Source: Leptasterias polaris
Lineage: Eukaryota; Echinodermata; Asteroidea; Forcipulatida; Asteriidae
Direction of reading: 5' to 3'
Length of the DNA: 64,000 nt
NCBI GenBank assembly: GCA_037783415.1
Contig: JAZGTN010000061.1
Span: 682,001-746,000, forward strand
In this document: positions 55,601 through 63,871 of the stretch, piece by piece
How positions within the stretch are numbered: position 1 is the stretch's first letter
How the letters are laid out: each line of letters begins with the position of its first letter
Notes under the pieces: generated by a model
Database searches by the model: none
Seen by the model: only the letters and a program-made list of their open reading frames with translations
What the model was told of the DNA's origin: nothing
Program-made: the position numbers and the translations under genes

Positions 55601-56006
55601 CCGCACTTTGTCCCATTACAACATCGATGAGGGCGCCATTCTGCAAGTCACGTGCCCGGTGGCGGTCCAGCTTCTCCCCGGCGGTACCGACATCAACGTG
55701 GACGTGGAACCAGGGATGACCGTGCACCAGCTGAAGCCACTCCTTTCCCGCAAGAAGAACCTCCCAGTCGACAAGATGTACCTTGTCTGCGGTGACCAAG
55801 TTCTTGCAGACGATCAAGATGTTGTTGATCTACTGCGGGCTAACAAGGAGATATCCATGCACGTTGGTAACGTCCTCGTGATGTCATCTTCTGGTCAGCG
55901 CATACAGGAAGTCGGTGAAGATAAACCAGCTCACTCACATCTAGACCAGTCTCTTGATCTCAGTGTGTCCTCATTGAATCTCAAGCAACCTCAGTCCAGC
56001 CGTTAG
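46332..56006 (+). CDS. CARD-CARD-coiled-coil-tetra-ubiquitin-like protein, 5 exons
   Basis: Exons 46332-46662, 51523-51852, 52408-54275, 55000-55329 and 55569-56006 sum to 3297 bases, 1098 codons plus stop, with all phases compatible. Domains in order: a CARD (about 1-95), a second CARD-like helical domain (about 115-215), a Ser-rich linker (222-255), a very long charged coiled coil (about 262-705), an acidic linker, then four beta-grasp ubiquitin-like units (about 749-832, 838-912, 913-983, 984-1052) and a 45-residue tail. There is no C-terminal Gly-Gly, so it should not be conjugated like ubiquitin. CARDs assemble death-fold filaments, and CARD plus coiled coil recalls CARD9/CARMA-type scaffolds of NF-kappaB signalling. 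Here ubiquitin-like folds replace the MAGUK part. A signalling role is inferred from domains only. I know no named family with this order. Confidence 0.85.
46663..51522. other. CARD gene intron 1: no gene, tandem array and simple repeats
   Basis: It contains the 61-bp array (49022-49431), a GGGGTC repeat at about 49785-49805 and an AAAC-rich stretch at about 51265-51340. Short frames have no support. Confidence 0.65.
49022..49431 (+). repeat. 61-bp tandem array, about 6.7 copies
   Basis: The unit is CTGAAAGCTCACTGATTCTA, AAGTTCATACCAGTACCAAT, CCTCCAGAGAAATATTTCCA, T. Copies are nearly uniform; one has TTTTTAAGTTCAAACC changes. Intron 1 of the CARD gene. Confidence 0.95.
51523..51852 (+). CDS. 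Exon 2: second CARD-like domain
   Basis: The exon corresponds almost exactly to one helical domain: VDVFKTCRDCFISEVSADPE, SLVRKLEAGKGVNLTSKTKR, AEDMKAEILFNAILPQVN, PFFDLVQLLRDPFPHLSNSL. The helix pattern and the 'F..L...L' end are CARD/death-fold-like, but sequence identity to known CARDs looks low. It is entered in phase 1 and ends AAA GA|GTACGT (phase 1). Confidence 0.75.
52408..54275 (+). CDS. Exon 3: linker, coiled coil and first ubiquitin-like fold
   Basis: 1868 bases. A Ser/Pro/Gly-rich linker (KRKKHSAGSFHSSVPSSPGS) leads to heptad-rich sequence with KE/RE repeats (for example KEVELKRREEEQRQR, KEGALKKKEIELRRKEIE) to about residue 705. Then comes an acidic stretch and UBL1 (HGFEIALKGARYPRQ...FKNVLEVEEGIPASWQKLYM). 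An ATG at 52530 lies inside this exon, but the upstream exons join in phase, so it is not the start. Confidence 0.88.
54345..54483. mobile_element. Family I MITE in CARD gene intron 3
   Basis: GGGCTCGATTTCACAAAGAG and GGTGCTTTGTGAAATCGACC are inverted ends. Two internal AAGATTGATCTTA palindromes occur. It begins 70 bases after exon 3. Confidence 0.82.
54857..54975 (+). mobile_element. tRNA-derived SINE in CARD gene intron 3
   Basis: TAGCTCAGTTGGTAGATCGC and GGCTCAAATCCCGCTCAAC form A- and B-box-like halves, followed by TTTGTCTTTGTTCAACTCAG. It is the same family as 38345-38505. It ends about 25 bases before the exon 4 acceptor. Confidence 0.78.
55000..55329 (+). CDS. Exon 4: UBL2 and start of UBL3
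   Basis: UBL2 includes HTIDFSSEDTVALAKCRIYK, TGIPPHQQQLSYKEVLLENH and a final strand TLDLRLRF. The 'Y..TGIPP.QQ.L.Y....L.....L..Y.I' pattern is ubiquitin-like. UBL3 begins PVVAKLSDTEELVITAD. It is flanked by TCTCGACAG and AAG|GTAAAT, phase 0. Confidence 0.88.
55569..56006 (+). CDS. Exon 5: end of UBL3, UBL4 and C-terminal tail
   Basis: UBL3 is completed by ISYKNKHLEDYRTLSHYNID. UBL4 has VAVQLLPGGTDINVDVEPGM, TVHQLKPLLSRKKNLPVDKM and YLVCGDQVLADDQDV. The tail ends QPQSSR, TAG. A decayed copy of the 3' part lies at 59253-59371. Confidence 0.9.
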   Translation: MSYKNKHLEDYRTLSHYNIDEGAILQVTCPVAVQLLPGGTDINVDVEPGMTVHQLKPLLSRKKNLPVDKMYLVCGDQVLADDQDVVDLLRANKEISMHVGNVLVMSSSGQRIQEVGEDKPAHSHLDQSLDLSVSSLNLKQPQSSR

Positions 56007-56119
56007 GGTTTCTTATCCTATTAAAAGAAACCTTAAGACCTAACCTTACCCTACCCTCTTCGTCCCCAGTGGGGCATACATGTCTAGCTTTGTACTATTG
56101 TCATAAAAGGCTCGGCTTT

Positions 56120-56164
56120 GCAGTAAACGTGACTGCGGTAAACGTGACTGCAATAAACGTGACT
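56120..56164 (+). repeat. 15-bp triplicate carrying a poly(A) signal
   Basis: GCAGTAAACGTGACT, GCGGTAAACGTGACT, GCAATAAACGTGACT. Only the third copy, by one substitution, contains AATAAA (56152-56157). Confidence 0.9.
56152..56157 (+). terminator. Candidate poly(A) signal of the CARD-UBL gene
   Basis: AATAAA lies 146 bases after the stop codon, a normal distance for a 3' UTR. Usage is inferred. Confidence 0.5.
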
Positions 56165-59100
56165 TTTACAGCAAAATCATCAGCTGATGTAGAAGCAACA
56201 TTTGTACAGTGACAGTATATCTTAAAGTAACAACTTTGATGGTGAAAAACACTTATTTTTCCTTTATATTATTATTTAATTATTGAATTATGCTTCATTT
56301 GAGCTTTAGTTTTTCTTATGAAAAATTCGTTATGCAATGATAAGGAATTCGAGTCCTCTACCTTTTCCAAAACATGCACCCTAACCTCCCTATATTTTAG
56401 AGTACGATGTATACATTTTTATTATATTTGCGTTTTAAAGTTTATGAAAGAACAGAAAAACAGCTTTTCCAGAATGCGCTCGTGTTCTAAAAACCTGGAG
56501 GATTTTCACTTTCACTTTGGAGAGGGCATTATGTTAAAAGTTGCTGGAAAAGAGTTAGGCTATTTAGTAAGGAAGGGTATGTTTCGCACATTTCCTGTAA
56601 ATGCATGGTGCAACTATCTTTTGGACAAATAGTTCAAATTATAAGTTGTTAATGTTGAAACTATATTCAACCACCTTGGACAAGGACTGGGCTGTTAGTT
56701 AATGTCTAACTACGTCATCATTACAATTAATTTTGGTTGCACCATTTTGAGAGTCTATATGTCCCAGTGTGTTTATGCCCATTGATCTATATTATAATAC
56801 CATAGAGAAAGGACAGAAGTGCGCGTTTTATGTGACGCGGCGCTTTTACCTGTTCACTCCCAAACTAGTGATCATGGTGTAGTCATCGAGTTCGACGTGC
56901 GTACAAGAGGTCAATACGCTGAGTTTTGGTGCAGGAAAGTAAAAACCCTAGACTTGGTTCAAGTCGGGTCTCGTGCTGATCGAACCAGAGTAATGATGTA
57001 TGGGACTTGGGTTCTTGTTTGTGAGTAGATGCTCTCGCGTGTGGCGTTATGAATTACCAACGGCAAAATTATTTTCAAACTGTGTATTTATTTTTCCTTC
57101 CTGTTATGACATATTTTTAATATTTGCTATTAGGAGAGTTATGCTTAGGCTGAAGATTTGATAACACGGTAAAAAAGAGAAGGCTGAAAACATTTATTTT
57201 TTCATCGTAAAAATGTGTGTAAAAATATAGAACAAATCATATATTTAATCATCTTATAATATTATGTCAATCAAGTGTAATCGTAAAAAATATATAAAAT
57301 GTGTTGTATAAAGTGAAAGATTATGTACTCTTAGTTTGCAACATCGGTTTTTTTTTTTATTACGTAAAATAAATGTTCATTGTTTACATTAATTTCACCA
57401 AACGCTTTTGACATTAGGATAAGGGTACGGCCACTATAGATTGTTTCTTGATAACGTAGAGCTGATTTATAAGCAACGTTATAAAGAAAGATACAATAAA
57501 AGTCACATGTGAAGGTTTCATTTGAATACAGTTACTACTTGCTGAGAAAAAAACAAAACCCTCGCCTTCATAGCAAGTACCAACCGCGTCTCTCTGGCCG
57601 CAGCATTTGCAAAAGGACCCAACCCTCAGACCCAACCCTCAAATAGTTGTTACTATCAACAGCTGCAGTGTATTTCACAAGTAAGTTTTTATTGTCATTA
57701 ACTTTTTGAGTATTTACTAATCTATAAATCTACCTTTAAAAGCGGAAGCAAGGTATAGGCCTACTTATACTATAGGGTAATTCTCAATACCAGGTTTCTG
57801 ACTTGGTGATCGATTTCTCAGATAAAATGTTTTTAAAATATTTTTTCCTCTTTCTCTAAATGGTCTCATTTCTATCAATGTTTTATAATATCAACAGCTC
57901 CCCAGAGCTATTTACCAAGTAAGATTTTATGGTCATTAATTTTGGGAGTAATTACCAAAGGTATACCTTGCCTATAAAAGCAGAAAGTTGTCAAAGATTA
58001 ATTTCGTAGTATTCTTGTAGTGTTAATTATTTGAAGAATATTTAAGGGCACATTACTACAGTGCTCTTGATATCTTGTTCTGTTTTAGTAAACAGATTCG
58101 AACATTGGCCCAACGGTATGACTGTGTCACGTAACCCACCTGCATTTTTTCGTATTTTAGTAGAAAGAATTTATAGAAACGAAACAAGCGGTAACTAGAG
58201 GTTGAATCCCGGATAACCCTAGAAAAGCCTCGAGGCTAACCTCCAGTTACTGTCTGTTAATTTGTTAGTTCCTCCATTATCCATCACATTAAGACATTAC
58301 AGCACGTTCTCATTTCCTTTCCGAGACTTGTTTTGAAAATATTTTATGCACGTCATTAAACAAAGTTGATTAGGACCTACACAATTTAGCTGAGTTCCGT
58401 AATGTTATACATGATTGAATTAAGCAATAAAAGAGAAAGAAAATTAAACTATCGTCAATTCAAGAGTTATAAGATTTATGAATGATGGTAGACTTACAAT
58501 GTATCATCGATATATCGTTTATTTATTTATAAACTTTGGTTGTGAATGAAGCCTAGGATTCTCAGAAAAGCAAACTTGCTATAGCCACTATACAAACCAA
58601 GACCTATGGAGTACCCCATGGTCTGACTCATTGCTGGTCAGGTCTGACTCATTGCTGGTCAGGCCTGACCCATTGTTGGTCAGGCTGACGAGGAAACTAT
58701 TGAACAATGAAGCAAGTTAGAGTTTCAGATGCAGAAGGAAAACCCCAGAGATTTATTCAAGGGAAAACCCACGCAATCAAGAAGGGACTGAAACCCAATC
58801 CACATAGTGCCCTGGCAGGATTCGAACCAGGGTCCTGGAGATGGAAGGAGAGGAAATATACTTTAAACCTACCACTTTATGTGTCATGATAGTTAAGGGA
58901 ATAAAAGAGAGAACTCTAAACATTCCTTGGTCAGTGACACATTTCTGGGAAAGGCTGACCCAAAAACTTTTATTTTATTTTTTTAACTCGGCATCTGCGA
59001 CAGTTTGATCCATTTCGGGGTCATTTTGACGCATTCTTAGTCATACTGACCACGAAATGGGTCAGGGCCCAACAGGATCAGGATACCGGGTCGATTATGA

Positions 59101-59252
59101 CTCGGTTTTTTTAAATAGATTTTTCTCATATTATTATGTTAAGACTATTTTTTCTCTTGTACCGAAGTACCGAGCACCACAATGTCAAGGACCGAGCCGA
59201 AGGTAAGGTAACAAGGAGATGGGCCCTTCAACATGAAATATTCAATTATTAT
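56165..59252. other. Intergenic, no gene recognised
   Basis: AT-rich. A 69-codon frame at 56819-57028 (start VLCDAALLPVH) has no recognisable domain. A 21-bp triplicate (GGTCTGACTCATTGCTGGTCA) lies at 58620-58690. A GGATTCGAACCAGGGTCCTG B-box-like motif is at about 58818. Confidence 0.55.
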
Positions 59253-59371
59253 TGCACGTGGGTAACGTCCTCGTCATGTCCCCTTCTGGCAAGGAAGCAA
59301 GTGAAGATCAGATGATCCAGACCAGTCTGTTGGTCTTAGCATGTCCTCACTGAATCGTAAGCAACCTCAGT
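59253..59371 (+). pseudogene. Decayed copy of the CARD-UBL gene's last exon
   Basis: TGCACGTGGGTAACGTCCTC, GAAGATCAGATGATCCAGAC, CCAGTCTGTTGGTCTTAGC, GTAAGCAACCTCAGT align with the end of exon 5 (55857-55997), including the part coding VGNVLVMS and the tail. Gaps and a frameshift destroy the frame. No other exon of a second copy was found nearby, so this is a relic of a tandem paralogue or a partial duplication. Confidence 0.8.
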
Positions 59372-60090
59372 TTCTGTAATAGCCTGTATTGGAAACGAGT
59401 TTCTTAGCATACTACGTCAAGAACCAAAACGTTTGAATTATATTTATGGCATCCTTGCCCTTTATCATCGTCGCCCCCAATTCGACAGAAGGCCGCATTC
59501 AGAAACAAAATTAGTTTCAAAATAGACCCATTATTGGCCATACACTTTTCCATTGTTTGTCATCTGAGATGGCGCTCAATGACATGATGTGCAGTCCATC
59601 TATAGTTGCAAATGTGAAAATATCATACCTTAGGCCTATGCATTGATTTATGTTATAAAATAGAGATCAATGATCTTATACGTGTGACGTCAATTGATTG
59701 GGATGCCTTTTCGTAGAGGTCAAAAGGCGGTTGTTCATTGGTCAATTATTCTGTGTGCCGTGCGTGAAATCTGTGCGTTTCCATTTTTTCATCATCGGAT
59801 CAGTGGATCAAGTTCGAGTGAGCACATTTCCCTTCCCCTTTCGCCATTTCACTATAGTGTCACTGGTTCCCGTCTGCGCTTTACACGGTATCATGAAACA
59901 AGACCAGGGACAAGAAACCATGGTCCCGAGGCTGGTTCCAAATGGTTGACCACAGTAGTCAACCAATGGTCGACCAGCCTGGGTTCGAGTCAAACTCAAC
60001 CATGTTGCGCCCTCGAACTTGCTCTAAAATGGCGGCTAGATGACGTTAATGCATGTCTATTACAACTATCTCCTTCAATGTTAATGGAGA

Positions 60091-60177
60091 TTAATAAATA
60101 CCTCGGAGAGTTTGTGCATCCTGATTGGTCGAGGACTGGTCACGTGGGGGTGTATTAACATGTGATATAAAGACCGG
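60091..60177 (+). repeat. Repeat shared with 39521-39615
   Basis: TTAATAAATACCTCGGAGAG, CCTGATTGGTCGAG, TCACGTGGGGGTGT, TGTGATATAAAGACCGGCT. It matches the WDR36 intron 21 copy with scattered substitutions. Confidence 0.75.
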
Positions 60178-60284
60178 CTCTGTAAACTAGCAAATAAATG
60201 GCCCCTAAACAAGCACAATGTTGTGTAAAAGTTCGTTCTGCACCGTGCTTGCTGTGCGGAAACTATCAAATCTGTTTCTTTGTA

Positions 60285-60458
60285 TAGACCTTATGCATTG
60301 ACGTCACCAAGCCGCCATCTTAGAGGTAAACTGATGATGAAACAATGGAAACGCGCTGATTTGTACGCGCGGCGCACAAGACTGGCCAATGAGCATCTTC
60401 CTTTTGACCTCTAGGTGAGGGCGCCCTACTCAAATGACGTCATATGCATAAGGTCTAT
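60285..60458. mobile_element. MITE, family F, second copy
   Basis: TAGACCTTATGCATTGACGT and GACGTCATATGCATAAGGTC are inverted ends; GCCGCCATCTTAGAGGTAAA and TTTTGACCTCTAGGTG mirror inside. It is better preserved than the copy at 37792. Confidence 0.9.
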
Positions 60459-60496
60459 TGTTTTTGGTTATTTTTACGAGGACAGGATGGTGCCGC

Positions 60497-60577
60497 GTGT
60501 ACGCGCATACCACGCGTGTACGCGCATACCACGCGTGTACGCGCATACCACGCGTGTACGCGCATACCACGCGTATG
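60497..60577. repeat. 19-bp GC-rich array, alternating purine-pyrimidine
   Basis: About 4.3 copies of ACGCGTGTACGCGCATACC. Within each unit CGCGTGTACGCGCATAC alternates strictly, so the tract could adopt Z-DNA. Confidence 0.92.
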
Positions 60578-60903
60578 CATAAACGCGCAGACAATGTATC
60601 ATTTTGGTAGCTGGTACGTGCATGGAGCCAAGGTAATGCAAAGCCGTACACCAACCAAAGTGTTTCTATTTATAGTGATGTTACTTTAAAAGTCTGGTTC
60701 TTCAAAATATGCACATAGTCATTTCTCTCCATTTCTGATATAGTTAATTAAGTGCAGGGGACTAGGAGCCACGCAAAAGTTGAACAGCCAAAAGAATGGC
60801 CCCTGAACATGAGTGGATTATTTCCAAAATTTACGGCGAAAGAAAAATCACAAATTCTGATGATTACTACCCTTTTTCTTCGTTAATGGTATTTATTAAT
60901 GGC

Positions 60904-61063
60904 AATAACAGTGTGGGTAGCCGGTCTTCACTGCGTGGTAATGACCTTGGTTGGTGGCTGGCCGCTGTTAATGGACCTCGCCTTCGGCTCGGTCCATTAA
61001 CAGCGGCCAGCCGCCACCCCGGTCATTACCACGCAGTGAAGACCGGCTACCCACACTGTTATT
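60904..61063. repeat. Foldback with arms of about 74 bases
   Basis: 60904-60977 and 60991-61063 are reverse complements apart from a small mismatched patch (TTGGTTGGTGG against GGGGTGGCGG) around a 13-base loop (TCGCCTTCGGCTC). Transcription through it would give a long hairpin RNA. Confidence 0.93.
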
Positions 61064-61424
61064 CCCTAATTAATGTTAAGGTCTTTTGCTCGTGTGCTTC
61101 ATCTTGAAGCCAGCTCATCAACTCTCATTCCATTTGGAGTATTTTGCCAGGGCCAAAGGTGGTAGTAGGAAATCGCTCCCATCCCAAGTTCTCGATTACC
61201 ATTGGTACTTTGAATTCAATTCTTAATCAGTTTATTTTCTCTGACTCATTTTGATATCACTTTTCAGGCCGCTTGCTTAGTTTCTTTTTGTTTTGCCTTT
61301 TTTTCATTTTGTCCGCCAACCAAACCTTTTTGCCCAACCCTTCCCCAGTTTGAACCCAAACGCCATTTGTGTCGGCACTATATTTTGGTAACCTCTGGTG
61401 CTTCTAGTTCTCTGCAAGGCCCAA

Positions 61425-61760
61425 ATCATGGCTCTGAAACCAAAAGCAAAGAATCGACACTTTTAACAGAAGTAGGGAATTCAGCGCTTACGTCAAGCGT
61501 ATTTCACGCGGGGCTGGGCCCAATTTCATGGCTCTGCTTACCGTAAGCAAAGAATCGGCGCTTACGGAAGCAGGGAATTCTGCGCTTACGTCAAGCGTAT
61601 TTCACGGGTTAGCAGGGAATTTTTGCTTCTGCGCGTGCGTAGTCCACGTTACTAGGCATTCTACGCTTACACAGCTAGCGCAGAAATTCGGCGCTTGCTC
61701 GGTAAGCGGAGAATGGTGACCACAAGCGCAGAATTCGGCGGTAATCCAGGCCTCCAAAGT
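61425..61760. repeat. Rearranged copies of a family D-like foldback
   Basis: Two tandem relatives (CATGGCTCTG..., AAAGAATCG(A/G)C(A/G)CTT, GGAATTC(A/T)GCGCTTACGTC, AAGCGTATTTCAC) at about 61429-61514 and 61525-61608 are followed by more GCGCAGAATTCGGCG-type pieces. GGGCCCAATTTCATGGCTCT at 61515 is the family D terminus. Confidence 0.7.
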
Positions 61761-63099
61761 CTCCTTTTCGTTCATGTCAAGCACCCCTGCTCTAAGTGTT
61801 TCCCGCGCTCCCATACCTACCTGTTTTCATGTAGATCGTCAGGGTTCTATTCTTGTTCCGCTGGAGTGCATTATGGCGCCACGGCCGGGTATGGTATGCC
61901 AGGCACATTTTTCACAGGGGGCGTATGTTTGCAATAAAATGTGGTGCACATTACTAGTGCTTAATTATTCGAGGTTGTTTTTGGTTTTTTGTGGTCTGAA
62001 TTTTGTTATAGAAGGGCCTATGTTCTACATCATTATGTTTTGCTGTTCTGTCACGGAAATTGTGTAAATCGTTCTGGAAGACACAGTTTTTCCGGGAGTA
62101 AAAAACCTTGCGCTGCCACCAATGGAGGTGCAGCGTGCATCATTTGCATTTATGGATTTGTCCATACCGGGGTCATGTGTGTCCATTTTTTTAGAGCAGC
62201 TTCTCACTGCAGCAAACATTGCTTAACACATTTCTGCTAAGCAAATTATAATGCGGGATACCAGTCACAGACAGCGCATGTAGAATTATATTTTGGTACA
62301 GCAGCCCTGAGCCCAACTTCGTTATGAAGACCGGGCGTTATGTGGTAAGCAGCCTGCGAAATTAAATCGTCTGAAGTGCCACGTTGATTAGAACTCAATA
62401 AAAGTATACATATAAAAGTAAATACCCCAAAATCGCTTGGAGGTGACTTTTTAAAATGTCCATGGTGTCCGTTTGAATGATTCCCTCAATACGGCCAGAG
62501 ATGCGGTTGGAAGCTACCCGCTGTCAACGCGCTGTACGTGGATGGATTCAACGTTCTTGATGAACATCTTGGTACACCCAGGCATCCTGACTCACCCCAA
62601 GCTGGTAAATTCTAGATACAGTCGACTTCTTAAACTAATAGTCAGCTCATCTAGCAAACTTTAAGAATTCACGAAGATTTACAGGGTACTTATTGTAGAA
62701 GAAATCTGGAGTTGATAAAGTTTGAGTATTCATCACTTCGATTCTTAACATTGTTTTTGTTTGGCACAAAACCTTTTGAAGGTTCTTTCGTTCCAGATTG
62801 TCAATACTTCGAGTAATTAAGACCTCGGCTACAGCTGGACCGCCGTGTCATCATGCGTTGGGGTATGGAATGCCCTTATAACACCACCCTAATGCAACAG
62901 TCTTATTAGCCGTAGCCATAGCCTCATGACAGAGAATTCCTATAAGAAGATATACCGATTTTGATTATGTCTGAATGAAGTTGAAGATTCCCTCCCAGAG
63001 TGCTCAAGATCTTTTGCACTTTCTGCAGTGCAGAAGTCTTACTGTGCAATTAGTTCTTGTAGCGTTTCACTGTGACGCACGAGATTCTACTTCTTTCTG

Positions 63100-63107
63100 T
63101 ATAAAAG
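63100..63107 (+). promoter_or_regulatory. TATA box candidate of the Ras-like gene
   Basis: TATAAAAG lies 123 bases before the ATG at 63230, which would leave a 5' UTR of about 95-100 bases. Inferred from motif and position only. Confidence 0.4.
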
Positions 63108-63229
63108 ATGAAGTTTACTGCGATAGAGCCATTCAGATTCAAATTCTCTGAGAAGACAAAAGGGAATCCAGCAACTTCTGCAAATCTTAATTGATAAAAC
63201 CTTAGATCACAGCTGCAATACCTAGCACA

Positions 63230-63871
63230 ATGAGGCAGCAAAGAGAAGACTCTGACTCCTACCGCCTGGTCGTCTTGGGCTCTACTGGTGTGGGCAAGTC
63301 AGCCCTTGTCTCCATGTTCCTTAAGGGTAACATCGACATGACCTACAAGCCAACGGTTGATGACATTCACGTCGGCTACGCGTTTCAGGGACGCAAGAAG
63401 TGTAAACTGGAAATCCTGGACACGTCGGGCAGTGACGATTTCCCTGCTATACGCAGACTGTATATCTCCACTAGTCACGTATTCCTCTTGGTACATTCCC
63501 TCAAAGACCCCAAATCCTCCGAAGAGGCTCTTGGTATCATTGAACAGATTAGAGACGCACGCACGGAACAAGATGTGCCAATACTTGTTGTCGGTACCAA
63601 ATCGGACCAGAAACGCCCGGGTTGCGTAAGCAGTGCCGAGGCTGAGCTCAGACTTATTGATTATATGGACGTCGTTAGATACGTGGAATGCAACGCCAAT
63701 AGTGCAGACAGTGTGAACAGGCTCTTTAAACAGGTTGCCAATGTGGCGTTGAACCCCCGTGACCGGGCGACTTCTTTGCCGGTAGAAACGGACTCACAAC
63801 CCCCGAAACGATCCATGTCATTATTAAGGAGACTAAAGAGCATTCGCCGAAACAAAAAACTGTTGACTTGA
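63230..63871 (+). CDS. Ras-like small GTPase, Ras-dva/RASD-related, intronless
   Basis: 213 codons in one exon. G1 is GSTGVGKS (residues 17-24), G2 Thr is T42 in KPTVDD, G3 is DTSG (64-67), G4 is TKSD (123-126). G5 is the unusual CNAN (154-157) where SAK is normal. The Ras Gln61 position is Ser68, and ILDTSGS with FPAIRRLYI resembles Ras-dva and RASD (Dexras/Rhes) proteins, which also have DTSG followed by N or S. Such proteins are Ras-superfamily switches at membranes. The C-terminus is basic (RLKSIRRNKKLLT) and has no CAAX box, so membrane binding, if any, would be electrostatic as in Rit-type GTPases. The stop codon is inside a tandem repeat. Confidence 0.88.
   Translation: MRQQREDSDSYRLVVLGSTGVGKSALVSMFLKGNIDMTYKPTVDDIHVGYAFQGRKKCKLEILDTSGSDDFPAIRRLYISTSHVFLLVHSLKDPKSSEEALGIIEQIRDARTEQDVPILVVGTKSDQKRPGCVSSAEAELRLIDYMDVVRYVECNANSADSVNRLFKQVANVALNPRDRATSLPVETDSQPPKRSMSLLRRLKSIRRNKKLLT

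Noticed and set aside
56819..57028. 69-codon frame between the CARD gene and the GTPase
   Set aside because: Composition looks coding-like, but no motif, partner exon or similarity to the CARD-UBL protein could be found.
59694..60158. 154-codon frame
   Set aside because: It spans unrelated repeat pieces (including the 60091 repeat), has no domain pattern and no splice context.
62473..62664. Possible exon or second relic of a ubiquitin-like domain
   Set aside because: An alternative frame has a short LYVDGFNVLDEHLG stretch, but it ends at a stop quickly and does not align to any UBL of the CARD gene.
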